Translations under genes and position numbers: made by a program
Notes under the pieces: generated by a model
What the model was told of the DNA's origin: nothing
The model's input: the letters and a program-made list of their open reading frames with translations, nothing else
Databases searched by the model: none
Part shown: positions 32,842 to 40,088 of the stretch, one piece after another
Position numbering within the stretch: the stretch's first letter is position 1
How the letters are laid out: each line of letters begins with the position of its first letter
Source of the DNA: Paenibacillus spiritus
GTDB taxonomy: Bacteria; Bacillota; Bacilli; Paenibacillales; Paenibacillaceae
DNA: 64,000 bases
Direction of reading: 5' to 3'
Assembly: GCF_008710135.1 (NCBI RefSeq)
Contig: NZ_VYKK01000004.1
Span: 310,001 to 374,000 of the forward strand

Positions 32842-33315
32842 TTACTTAGACTCTCCCCGCATTCGCTTCATCAGTTCGTCCACGTAGCGTCCGAACCGGA
32901 CCCCGATCTGGGCCCGCGTCTCTTCTCGCGTAATGTCGAAGCTTCCTGTATAGCCTCTGCATTTATACATATATTTGATGACGATGTCATCCTGCTCCCC
33001 GCTTCCCACCCGAATGCTTCGCCTGCTTAGCTCACGCCGCAGTTCATACAGATCTTGGCTGATCCGCTGGGCGACATATTCTCCCGCTGCCGTGTAGAAG
33101 TCTCTCAGCACCCCTTTGTAGAATCTGAGATCATCCAGGTTCTTCTGGATGATCGTGAGCATATGCGGCAGGAGCGTATAATCCCGCATGAGAATCAGCT
33201 CCTCCACGGCAGGCTGTCCGGCGGCGGGCGGATCATTTCTTCTTCCGTACTCTTCAGCGTGCTCCTTCAGCACAAAACGCGTCGCCCAAGGGTCGCTCTT
33301 GGCCTGATGACTCAT
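32842..33315 (-). CDS. Unknown protein coupled to a translesion polymerase
   Basis: 157 residues, basic and mostly helical; segments include LPHMLTIIQKNLDDLRFYKGVLRDFY and YELRRELSRRSIRV. Its ATG overlaps the polymerase stop by four bases (ATGA), so translation is coupled. It is not a YolD-type protein, the usual partner of UvrX-like polymerases. Function unknown, but the coupling predicts a role in SOS mutagenesis. Confidence 0.72.
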   Translation of the reverse strand: MSHQAKSDPWATRFVLKEHAEEYGRRNDPPAAGQPAVEELILMRDYTLLPHMLTIIQKNLDDLRFYKGVLRDFYTAAGEYVAQRISQDLYELRRELSRRSIRVGSGEQDDIVIKYMYKCRGYTGSFDITREETRAQIGVRFGRYVDELMKRMRGESK

Positions 33316-34571
33316 ATCCAGTGCCCCCCAATCTGTCCGGCCCGCTCCCTCGCCACTCCGGCTTCCAGCAGCGAAGAGGCCCGGAGAATGGCGTCGCTGC
33401 CGAACCGGTCCTTGATCCCGTCCAGCGTCCGTTCCATGGAGTAGGCCCGGGGCCGGTCCTCAAACAGCGTGAGCTGATACGTCTCATCCGAAGTCAACTG
33501 ATCGAGCGAGATATGAAGCCGGGCCACCGGCAGCCCGCTCCAATGCTTGCGGAACAGCCGCCCAGCCGCCTCCGCCACCTCATGGGTAAGCGAGGACGGC
33601 TGAGACAGCGTGGCCTGGCGGCCGAAGCTTCTGGATTTCTCCCCGTCCGTCTCGGCCGCGCCCACACTGATCACCTGCCCCATAACTCCGTATGAGCGCG
33701 CCCGCCGGCATACCTCAATGACCAGCTCCAGCAGCACGACCTCGATATCCTCCAGACTGCGGTACAGACTGGCGCGGAGCGTCTTGCCGTGGCTGATGGA
33801 TTGCTGCGGCTTCATCCGGATGCCGGGCTTGATCGCGCTGGGGTCAATACCCCGCGCCACCTGCCAGTAGTATTCGGCCTTCAGGTCGCTCTGCTTGCCC
33901 ATCTCCCGGCGCATCTTCTGTTTGAAGTCGCCCAGCTCCAGCCGGGCCACGTCCCCGATAGTCGGAAGCCCCATCCGCATAAAGTGATCGGTCATTCGGC
34001 CTGCGACCATATACATCTTGCTCACCGGCAACGGCCACAGCTCTTGCTCGATATTGCTGTAATTCAGCTTGAAAATGCCGTCGGGCCGCTGCTTCGCAAA
34101 GTTGTCGGTGGCCGTCTTCGCCAGAATCTTGCTTGGGCCCACTCCCACCCGGGTCCAGATTCCCGTGGAGAGCTGCACCCGGGTCTGAATATTCCGCGCC
34201 AGTTCTTCTACGGAACCGTAATGACGGAGGCTGCCGGTCACATCGAGAAATTGCTCGTCTATGGAGAAAGGCTCCACCTGATCCGTATACGACTCATAAA
34301 TCTTCGTAATCAGCAGGGATATCCGAATGTACATCCGCATCCGCGGACGAATGACCACGAGATCCGGGCATTTGACCCGCGCTTCGTTGATCCGCTGCGC
34401 AGTGGTCACTCCATAGGCTTTGGCCACCGGGCAGGCGGCCAGAATAATGCCCGCAGGGCGCTCCGGATCTCCGATGGCCACCGGCCGGTTCTTGAGCTCC
34501 GGACGGGCCGCTTTTTCGACAGAGGCATAGAACGACTGGCAGTCGATTAAAAACAGGGTCCGTTCTTTCAT
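33312..34571 (-). CDS. Y-family DNA polymerase (UvrX/UmuC-like)
   Basis: 419 residues. FLIDCQSFYASVEKAARPEL supplies the first metal-binding Asp, VEPFSIDEQFLDVTGS the catalytic SIDE-type acidic pair, and VGVGPSKILAKTATDNFAK the helix-hairpin region. The C-terminal little-finger domain ends with a TYQLTLFEDRP sequence that resembles a beta-clamp-binding motif (QLTLF). It copies past DNA lesions at the cost of mutation. A good LexA/DinR box stands upstream. It heads a two-gene SOS operon with the unknown gene at 32842. Confidence 0.92.
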   Translation of the reverse strand: MKERTLFLIDCQSFYASVEKAARPELKNRPVAIGDPERPAGIILAACPVAKAYGVTTAQRINEARVKCPDLVVIRPRMRMYIRISLLITKIYESYTDQVEPFSIDEQFLDVTGSLRHYGSVEELARNIQTRVQLSTGIWTRVGVGPSKILAKTATDNFAKQRPDGIFKLNYSNIEQELWPLPVSKMYMVAGRMTDHFMRMGLPTIGDVARLELGDFKQKMRREMGKQSDLKAEYYWQVARGIDPSAIKPGIRMKPQQSISHGKTLRASLYRSLEDIEVVLLELVIEVCRRARSYGVMGQVISVGAAETDGEKSRSFGRQATLSQPSSLTHEVAEAAGRLFRKHWSGLPVARLHISLDQLTSDETYQLTLFEDRPRAYSMERTLDGIKDRFGSDAILRASSLLEAGVARERAGQIGGHWI

Positions 34572-34586
34572 TCTCCCACCTCTAAG

Positions 34587-34636
34587 CGAACGTATATTCT
34601 CATCGTTACTCTATTATATGCACGAACACCTGTTTG
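34587..34636 (-). promoter_or_regulatory. SOS (LexA/DinR) boxes and promoter of the polymerase operon
   Basis: CGAACACCTGTTTG (34623-34636) differs by one base from CGAAC-N4-GTTCG and lies just upstream of a perfect -10 TATAAT (34618-34613). A weaker match CGAACGTATATTCT (34587-34600, two mismatches) lies between the -10 and the ribosome site. Confidence 0.78.
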
Positions 34637-34726
34637 TATGCAAGGATCAAAAATTGGATTTCCGGCTAGGGAAATCCTAAAAAGGGCGCTCGCAGTCGTA
34701 TTTGGCCGTTAATATTGCCGAATATT

Positions 34727-34757
34727 ACTTGCAACATGCAAGTTATTGAGGTATAAC
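34727..34757 (+). promoter_or_regulatory. marR promoter overlapped by a palindromic operator
   Basis: ACTTGCA-ACA-TGCAAGT (34727-34743) is a perfect palindrome. It covers the -35 TTGCAA (34729-34734), which is 17 bp from the -10 TATAAC (34752-34757). A typical autoregulatory MarR operator. Confidence 0.72.
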
Positions 34758-34778
34758 TGGTGGCAGGAGGTGAGAGGA

Positions 34779-35231
34779 ATGGAAAATGCGCGCGAACTCT
34801 TTCAGATTCTGACCCGGCGCTTCGGCCTGCTGAACCGGAACTGCTGCACGATTGAAGGAAAGAGCATCACGCCGGTACAGAGCCACATTCTGTATGAAGT
34901 TGAACGCCGGCATCAGCCTTCCATGCAGCAAATCGCCGAGACGCTGGGAACCGACATTACTACGTTCAGCCGCCAGGTGCAGTCGCTGGTGCGCATGGAG
35001 TTGCTCCGCAAGACACCCGATCCCTCGGACCGCCGGATTTCCATTCTTGCGCTTACGGCAAAGGGGCAGGAAGCCGCAGCGGCCATTGACCTGCAAATGA
35101 ACAGCTACCTGGAGGAAGTCTTCTCTTATATGAGCGAGTCCGATCGGGAAATGGTCATCCGTTCCGTTCAAATGATGAACGAGGCTATGGCCAGGTCGAA
35201 CCGCTGCTGCCGTCCGGTCCAAATCGATTAA
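34779..35231 (+). CDS. MarR-family transcriptional regulator
   Basis: 150 residues from the ATG at 34779 (AGGAGGTGAGAGG upstream). Winged helix-turn-helix: SITPVQSHILYEVERR, MQQIAETLGTDITTFSRQVQSL, wing RKTPDPSDRRISILALTAKGQ. Cysteine pairs near residue 23 (NCC) and near the C-terminus (RCC) might sense thiol-reactive agents or arsenic, but this is speculative. It probably represses itself and the arsM-arsN1 remnant operon that follows. Confidence 0.9.
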   Translation: MENARELFQILTRRFGLLNRNCCTIEGKSITPVQSHILYEVERRHQPSMQQIAETLGTDITTFSRQVQSLVRMELLRKTPDPSDRRISILALTAKGQEAAAAIDLQMNSYLEEVFSYMSESDREMVIRSVQMMNEAMARSNRCCRPVQID

Positions 35232-35260
35232 TCTATCAGCCTAAAACAGGAGTGAATCTT

Positions 35261-35624
35261 ATGAACGAGACCCATCCGGATCAAATCCGCCGCACGGTTC
35301 GCAGCCGATACCAGCCAATTGCAGCGGCAGCTATTCAAGCGTCAGGGCCCGCCAAGAACGTCGGCTCCTGCTGCGGAGCCCCCACGGACTTCAACGAGAT
35401 ATCGGCCCGTCTCGGATACGCGAGCGATGAACTGCAGGCCGTGCCCGAAGGAGCGAATTTGGGACTCGGCTGCGGAAATCCACAGGCCATTGCCGGGCTG
35501 CAGCCAGGCGAATGCGTGCTGGATCTGGGAAGAGCAATCGGGCGCTTTTCTCAAAGACTGGGTACCGGCAAGAAACATTGAAGACTATATCGTCTCGGCC
35601 GTCATTCAGGCCGTCAAGCCTTAA
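35261..35624 (+). pseudogene. arsM: arsM, internally deleted arsenite methyltransferase
   Basis: The first 85 or so codons match the N-terminus of ArsM, including GSCCG, LGYASDELQAVPEGANLGLGCGNP and the start of the SAM-binding motif VLDLG. The reading frame then leaves the family and stops at 35581. In the +1 frame the final codons are DWVPARNIEDYIVSAVIQAVKP in sense (ending at 35624), which is the typical ArsM C-terminus. About 150 internal codons, with most of the SAM fold and the catalytic cysteines, are missing, and the two ends are out of frame. Ribosome site AGGAG is intact. It cannot methylate arsenic. Confidence 0.85.
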
Positions 35625-35643
35625 GCCAGAGGAGCTGGAGAGC

Positions 35644-36138
35644 ATGGAGGAACTTGCAGTCCGGCGGGCAGCAGCCGGGGATATCGAAGATCTGTTGCAC
35701 ATTTATAATCAGGGGATTGAAGACCGGATTGCCACGCTGGAAGAAGAGATCAAAGATCTGGCCTATATGAAGCGGTGGATGGAAGAACATCAGGGCAGAC
35801 ATGCGGTGCTGGTTGCGGAGAGGAACGGCCTCCCGGTCGGCTGGGCATCGCTGAACCCTTACTCCCACCGCTGCGCGTACCGCGGCGTAGCCGATCTGTC
35901 GGTCTACATCCGCAGGGAGTACCGCGGACAGGGCGTCGGATCCCTCCTGCTACAGGCGCTGGAAGAAGAGGCAAGGTTGAGCGGGTTCCGCAAAATCATC
36001 CTGTTCACTTTCCCCTTCAATAACCAGGGCCAGGGCCTGTACCGGAAAATGAAATACCGCGAGGTCGGCATCTTCGAGAACCAGGGCCTTCTGGACGGAG
36101 CGCCGATCGATGTAATGATTATGGAGAAACTGCTGTAG
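35644..36138 (+). CDS. arsN1: GNAT acetyltransferase, ArsN1-like (arsinothricin resistance)
   Basis: 164 residues. It follows the PAT/ArsN1 pattern: [14 protein letters not shown] near residue 25, [25 protein letters not shown], acetyl-CoA loop [14 protein letters not shown], and a C-terminal [14 protein letters not shown]. ArsN1 enzymes acetylate the alpha-amino group of arsinothricin or phosphinothricin. The location directly after arsM and opposite arsC supports the arsenic assignment. Its 3' end overlaps the convergent arsC by 20 bp. Confidence 0.7.
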   Translation: MEELAVRRAAAGDIEDLLHIYNQGIEDRIATLEEEIKDLAYMKRWMEEHQGRHAVLVAERNGLPVGWASLNPYSHRCAYRGVADLSVYIRREYRGQGVGSLLLQALEEEARLSGFRKIILFTFPFNNQGQGLYRKMKYREVGIFENQGLLDGAPIDVMIMEKLL

Positions 36139-36547
36139 TCTCGGCGAACTGCCGGATACGAACGCCGATCTCATCCCGTACCCGCTGGAACACGGCCCAT
36201 TTCTCCTCGTCGTTGCCTTCCGCTCTGGCCGGATCGTCAAATCCCCAATGCTCGCGTCTTACGCCCGGAGGAGTCACCGGGCACTTGTCCGCCGCGTCGG
36301 CGCAGAGCGTCACGACGAGCGTGGCCCGGTTCAGCAGATCCGGATCAATCAGATCCGAGGTGTGGCCGGAGATATCGATGCCGACTTCGTTCATCGCCTT
36401 CACTGCATTCGGATTGAGCCCATGCGTCTCGATGCCTGCGCTGTACACCTCCCATTCTTTCGGGAGCCACTTCTTGGCCCAGCCTTCGGCCATCTGGCTG
36501 CGGCAGGAGTTCCCGGTGCAGAGAAAATAAATTATAGGGTTGGACAT
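36119..36547 (-). CDS. arsC: Thioredoxin-coupled arsenate reductase
   Basis: 142 residues. The low-molecular-weight phosphatase loop CTGNSCRS (Cys10, Cys15) and the redox cysteines Cys82 and Cys89 ([11 protein letters not shown]) sit at the same positions as in Staphylococcus and Bacillus ArsC. It reduces arsenate to arsenite using thioredoxin. AGGAGG upstream. No arsB/acr3 exporter or arsR lies in the window. A terminator for the upstream tRNA gene lies just before it, so it needs its own promoter or read-through. Confidence 0.93.
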   Translation of the reverse strand: MSNPIIYFLCTGNSCRSQMAEGWAKKWLPKEWEVYSAGIETHGLNPNAVKAMNEVGIDISGHTSDLIDPDLLNRATLVVTLCADAADKCPVTPPGVRREHWGFDDPARAEGNDEEKWAVFQRVRDEIGVRIRQFAETTAVSP

Positions 36548-36570
36548 TGAAATTCCTCCTTGGATACAAA

Positions 36571-36605
36571 AAACACCACATCCTCAAAATAAAAGATGCG
36601 GTGTT
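36571..36605 (-). terminator. Terminator after tRNA-Leu
   Basis: Stem AACACCGCATC/GATGTGGTGTT (G-U pairs) followed by TTTTTT on the minus strand. Confidence 0.8.
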
Positions 36606-36614
36606 CTACAATAA

Positions 36615-36697
36615 TGCCGAAGACCGGACTCGAACCGGTACGGGGTTGCCCCCGACAGATTTTAAGTCTGTTGTGTCTGCCATTCCACCACTCCGGC
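36615..36697 (-). tRNA. tRNA-Leu (anticodon TAA)
   Basis: 83 nt. Acceptor GCCGGAG pairs with CTTCGGC (one G-U). The anticodon arm CAGACTTAAAATCTG carries TAA. A long variable arm typical of leucine tRNA (TCGGGGGCAACCCCG, shortened) and the T arm with GGTTCGAGTCC follow. The 3' CCA is not encoded. Confidence 0.95.
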
Positions 36698-36828
36698 ACA
36701 AAGAAAAGCAACAAAAATTATGATAGCACGCTTCCCCGGGAGGCGCAATATTTCTTTTGTAAAATAGAAGAGCCTCCCGCCCCCGCGCAAAGCGGAAGCA
36801 AGAGGCCCATCCGTGAGGCAGGCGGCGC

Positions 36829-37299
36829 CTAGCGGCGCTGCTCTCCGCTGTTGCGGCTGCGCATGCCGGCCAGGCCGAGAAGCCCGATCAGCCCCAGCCA
36901 ACCCCAGTTGGAGTTGTTGTTGTCGTTGTTGCCTGTGCTTGCCGCGCGGTAACGGCCGCGTTCGTTGTTCGTGTTCAGCGGCGTAATGCTGTCGCGCGTT
37001 CCTGTTCCCATGCCCCGGTATGTGCCGGTGCCGGTTCCGGTCCCCATTCCGTTGCCGGTCCGGTCCGAACTCATCGGGGTAATCCGTCCGCCGGAGTTGT
37101 TCCCGCTGGTTCCGTGATAATTGCCGTTCAGGTCGGTGACACCCTGACCGCGCATATGCGTGTCCTTGTGCGGCATTTCACTCATCAAAGGCGCGATGCC
37201 TCTGTCGGCGGTCACCGTGGCATCGGAAGCGAATGCCGCGCCGGTAAGGCTCATCGACAACGCAACGCTGCCGACCACACTTGCCATCAGCTTGTTCAA
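36829..37299 (-). CDS. Secreted WGxxGxxG-type protein
   Basis: 156 residues. Signal peptide (MNKLMASVVGSVALSMSLTG, cut after AFA). A Gly/Asn/Thr-rich low-complexity middle contains two ITPL/ITPM-like repeats. The C-terminus is a membrane helix NWGWLGLIGLLGLAG followed by RSRN, matching the WGxxGxxG C-terminal anchor common in Paenibacillus. Envelope location; function unknown. Confidence 0.82.
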   Translation of the reverse strand: MNKLMASVVGSVALSMSLTGAAFASDATVTADRGIAPLMSEMPHKDTHMRGQGVTDLNGNYHGTSGNNSGGRITPMSSDRTGNGMGTGTGTGTYRGMGTGTRDSITPLNTNNERGRYRAASTGNNDNNNSNWGWLGLIGLLGLAGMRSRNSGEQRR

Positions 37300-37466
37300 A
37301 AGCCATTCCTCCTTGGCTGGATTTGAATTTCGCCGATAGCATCCCCGGAGGCGGGCAGGTCTATTCGGCGGCTCGCGCGGCCGGACTAAATCTGATTTTG
37401 CCGGAATGAACAGAGCCGTTCTGAAGCAACCTAGGAAGCAGACTAGCTATAAGGAGGACAAATCCC

Positions 37467-37634
37467 ATGGATATTCACAGCGATTCCTACCGGGTAGCCG
37501 CTCTGGACCGCGGGGAAGCCGCCGTCCGGCTCATCCGGGAAGCGGAGCAGGAAGTATCCCGGCTTGCCGGCCGTCCCGTCACCTTGATTGCCTACGAGCC
37601 GGCACCCGGAGAACCGGCGGTCCCCCAGAGCTGA
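37467..37634 (+). CDS. Small protein of unknown function
   Basis: 55 residues starting MDIHSDSYRVAALDRGEAAV, with a strong AAGGAGG 10 nt upstream. A predicted helix (AVRLIREAEQEVSRLAG) is followed by a strand and a Pro-rich tail. No family recognised; coding is supported by ribosome site and codon use. Confidence 0.6.
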   Translation: MDIHSDSYRVAALDRGEAAVRLIREAEQEVSRLAGRPVTLIAYEPAPGEPAVPQS

Positions 37635-37655
37635 ACCCTGCGCCGCAACCCCGTT

Positions 37656-38165
37656 CTACTTCATAAGTCCAACGGCCTGGCGGGCCTCATTCAGCTTGGA
37701 AATGCCGTACAGCATCGTAATATCGGCGTTCTTGTTCAATTGATCGAACTGTTCGGCCGTGACGTCGCTGGACGCGGCGCTTTTGGAAGCTTCCTCTTTC
37801 ATGGAATAGGCTTCTTCAAAAGACGTCTTCGATTCTTTCAGCAGATTGGCGACAGCGTCCGGCAGGCCCTTGGGGACCCGGACCTTATGAACGTCTTCCG
37901 CAATGTCGGAAGCCTCGTCCTGAAAAGAATCCAGCGCCTTCTCCAGCTCCGGAGCCTCTGCCTTTCCCGCCGAATAATCGGCCAGCTTCTCGTTGAAGGC
38001 CGCCAGGGAATCCTTGGATTCCTGGTCGAGCTTGGCCAGTTTCTCATAGAAGTTCTGAACTTCCTGCCGGGTCTCCTGCTCCGACAAGGGCGCGCTCTTT
38101 CCGCCGCCGCAGCCGCCAAGCAGCAGCAGCGCCGCCGCCGAGACGGCCAGTATGATCGTTCTCAT
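37656..38165 (-). CDS. Lipoprotein of unknown function
   Basis: 169 residues. Signal peptide with lipobox LLLGGC (Cys19). The mature part is entirely helical and charged (EQETRQEVQNFYEKLAKLDQ, later LLKESKTSFEEAYSMKEEAS), resembling small envelope-associated helical lipoproteins. Function unknown. Confidence 0.75.
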   Translation of the reverse strand: MRTIILAVSAAALLLLGGCGGGKSAPLSEQETRQEVQNFYEKLAKLDQESKDSLAAFNEKLADYSAGKAEAPELEKALDSFQDEASDIAEDVHKVRVPKGLPDAVANLLKESKTSFEEAYSMKEEASKSAASSDVTAEQFDQLNKNADITMLYGISKLNEARQAVGLMK

Positions 38166-38241
38166 TCTCTCTCTCCCTCCCGCTAAACAGCATAGGAGAG
38201 TTCACTGAAATTGGCAACTGGTAATCTTGCAAAAGCCTGGA

Positions 38242-38649
38242 TCAGCTGATGGAGATTCCCGAGAATGCCACCGGCCCGGTGATGCTGGCCAGGTTGAGGG
38301 CCACGTTCGTGCTGTTGTTGGAGACAATCAGGGTATAGGCATGGTAACCGGCCGGGACCGACAGATCCAGGAAAGAGATTGTGATCGGTTGAATGGCAAG
38401 CACGGACAGCCCGCTGGCGCCGACATTGAAGACCGGGTTGCCGTCCCGCAGAATCGTAAAGATGACGTTCGGCACGCCGAGCGTCGTCTGAATTCCGATG
38501 GTCGCCCCCAGCTGAACGGCTCCGATTCCCGATACTGCCAGACCGAATTCGGCGAGTGTATTGGCGTTCGGAGCGCTGAGAATCGGAAGATTGAGCGTGC
38601 CCGTACTCGTAGAAGCCACACTTCTGCTCACATCTGCTATAATTGCCAT
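38242..38649 (-). CDS. Probable spore or exosporium surface protein
   Basis: 135 residues, no signal peptide, no charged clusters. It is beta-strand rich (VFNVGASGLSVLAIQPITIS, HAYTLIVSNNSTNVALNLAS) in the manner of C-terminal jelly-roll domains of BclA-like exosporium proteins. The position next to two YjcZ-type sporulation genes supports a spore role. The assignment is by look and context only. Confidence 0.5.
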   Translation of the reverse strand: MAIIADVSRSVASTSTGTLNLPILSAPNANTLAEFGLAVSGIGAVQLGATIGIQTTLGVPNVIFTILRDGNPVFNVGASGLSVLAIQPITISFLDLSVPAGYHAYTLIVSNNSTNVALNLASITGPVAFSGISIS

Positions 38650-38793
38650 TTGCGTTATTCCCCCTTAGGTTTTGATTCAGGGTTAGTCTATGTACAACCT
38701 TTCCGGCCCGTCTGGATTCCCCGAGAATCCCGCGAATGGCCTGAGAAGACATCCGGCAGCCTGAATACGCGCCGGAGCGGCAAGCGCAAAGAA

Positions 38794-38814
38794 CCGCGGG
38801 CTCTGGGCCCGCGG
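38794..38814 (-). terminator. Terminator-like hairpin after the first YjcZ gene
   Basis: 8-bp stem CCGCGGGC/GCCCGCGG with a 5-nt loop, then TTCTTTG on the minus strand. Confidence 0.6.
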
Positions 38815-38838
38815 CGTTTACACTGGAGAATCGCTTCG

Positions 38839-38937
38839 TTAGATCAGGAACGAGCGGGTAATGATAACCAGCAGAATGAACAGCACCAGAATGGCGCCGG
38901 TCGACGTCCAACCGCCGTATCCGACAGATTCACCCAT
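38839..38937 (-). CDS. YjcZ-family sporulation peptide
   Basis: 32 residues: MGESVGYGGWTSTG followed by one membrane helix of the form AILVLFILLVII and a short TRSFLI end. This is the standard YjcZ/YrbL-like tiny sporulation protein. AAAGGAGGGG is well placed. Confidence 0.88.
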   Translation of the reverse strand: MGESVGYGGWTSTGAILVLFILLVIITRSFLI

Positions 38938-38991
38938 GCATAACCCCTCCTTTGTCAAGCGAATAACGGCTCACAGGGACTGAGGTCTGGT

Positions 38992-39123
38992 CTAGAACAG
39001 ACAGGCTTTTGTGATAATAACAAGCAGAATGAAGAGCACGAGGATGGCGCCAGTCGAAGTCCAAGGACCCACTACTGTTCCACCGTTACCGTTGTTTCCT
39101 ACATCGCCGCAACCGCAAGTCAT
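38992..39123 (-). CDS. YjcZ-family sporulation peptide, second copy
   Basis: 43 residues from the ATG at 39123 (AGGAGG upstream). A Cys/Gly/Asn-rich head (MTCGCGDVGNNGNGG) is followed by the same WTSTGAILVLFILLVIIT helix as the gene at 38839. The two are tandem paralogs with different heads. Confidence 0.88.
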   Translation of the reverse strand: MTCGCGDVGNNGNGGTVVGPWTSTGAILVLFILLVIITKACLF

Positions 39124-39237
39124 GATCGCATTACCTCCTAGAGAAAATTGACTACACCATACCATATGTGTACGGGGTATAGGAGGCATGGGCTGTTCGG
39201 CAAAAAGCTCCTTTCGGCTTCGGGAAACTCTCTGCCC

Positions 39238-39726
39238 TCAGGGCAGAGGAACGATCCGGCCGGCGATCGGGTTACGGGGCTTCGGCTGCGGAATCTCGGC
39301 CGGATAGCCGATTCCGATGAGACCGACGACGTCGTAGCCGTCGGGAACGCCCAGAATTTCGCGGCTGCGCGGCTGCGCGCCGAGCGAGGACCAGAAGGTG
39401 CCTGCGCCGGCTTCATGGGCGGCCAGCAGCAGATTTTGCACCCAGCAGGAGACCGCCATCAGATTCTCATCGCGCTCAAACGGCGTAGCGGCCGGCTTGG
39501 AGAGGACGGCAAGCACCACCGGAGCACCGCCGAAATCCGTCTTGTGGCCCAGCTTCGCCCGCGTCTCGGGCCCCGCATGCCGCACTTCCCACGGCTCGGT
39601 CATGCGGTGGTTCGGCGCGGAGCAGGCAGCCTCCAGCCAGGAGAGCAGCAGCGCCTCGTCAATCGGGTCCGGCTTGAAAGATTTGATCGTTCGCCGGGTA
39701 CGGATCGTCTTCAGGATGTCAGTCAT
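39238..39726 (-). CDS. Nitroreductase-family protein
   Basis: 162 residues from the ATG at 39726 (GGGGAG upstream). FMN-binding pattern: IRTRRTIKSFKPDPI at the start, SAPNHRMTEPWEVRH, then AAHEAGAGTFWSSLGA and GLIGIGYPAE. It should reduce nitroaromatics, quinones or similar compounds with NAD(P)H. It is at the short end of the family (usual 180-220). It overlaps the upstream gene by 8 bp. Confidence 0.88.
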   Translation of the reverse strand: MTDILKTIRTRRTIKSFKPDPIDEALLLSWLEAACSAPNHRMTEPWEVRHAGPETRAKLGHKTDFGGAPVVLAVLSKPAATPFERDENLMAVSCWVQNLLLAAHEAGAGTFWSSLGAQPRSREILGVPDGYDVVGLIGIGYPAEIPQPKPRNPIAGRIVPLP

Positions 39727-40024
39727 TCGGTGTCTCCCCTTCCACAGCTTCGCGAAGCTCAAATGTATGAATAAATTCCTGGATAATGGCATCCACTGCC
39801 TTCAGTTCGCCGCTGATGACCGGACGAATGGACTCCAGCTCGGGCTGGGCCAGCTGTCTCAGGAGCGTGGAGCGTTTGACGTTCAGTTTCTCCAGAAAAG
39901 CAAGCGCCCGCCCCCGCCGGAACGTCTGGGCGCTGTGGAAGCGCTGCTCCGGCAGCTCCTTGTGCCGTCCTCCTTCTCCGCGATGGTCGCGGTGCCGTCT
40001 GTGCTCAGTTCCGCCTTCCCGCAT
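39719..40024 (-). CDS. Small His/Arg-rich protein of unknown function
   Basis: 101 residues from the ATG at 40024 (AAGGAGGAG upstream). The N-terminal 30 residues are rich in His, Arg and Gly (EHRRHRDHRGEGGRH), possibly metal- or nucleic-acid-binding. The rest is helical (FLEKLNVKRSTLLRQLAQPELE). It is the first gene of an operon with the nitroreductase and may be its regulator or partner. Confidence 0.6.
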   Translation of the reverse strand: MREGGTEHRRHRDHRGEGGRHKELPEQRFHSAQTFRRGRALAFLEKLNVKRSTLLRQLAQPELESIRPVISGELKAVDAIIQEFIHTFELREAVEGETPND

Positions 40025-40058
40025 ACCGGTTCTCCTCCTTATCACGCTGTCAATTTGA

Positions 40059-40076
40059 ATACAAATGTATACAAAT
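40059..40076 (-). repeat. Tandem ATACAAAT repeat upstream of the 39719 operon
   Basis: ATACAAAT occurs at 40059-40066 and 40069-40076, period 10 bp (one helical turn), 35-52 bp upstream of the start codon. Possible regulator site. Confidence 0.4.
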
Positions 40077-40088
40077 CTTCACCGGTTG

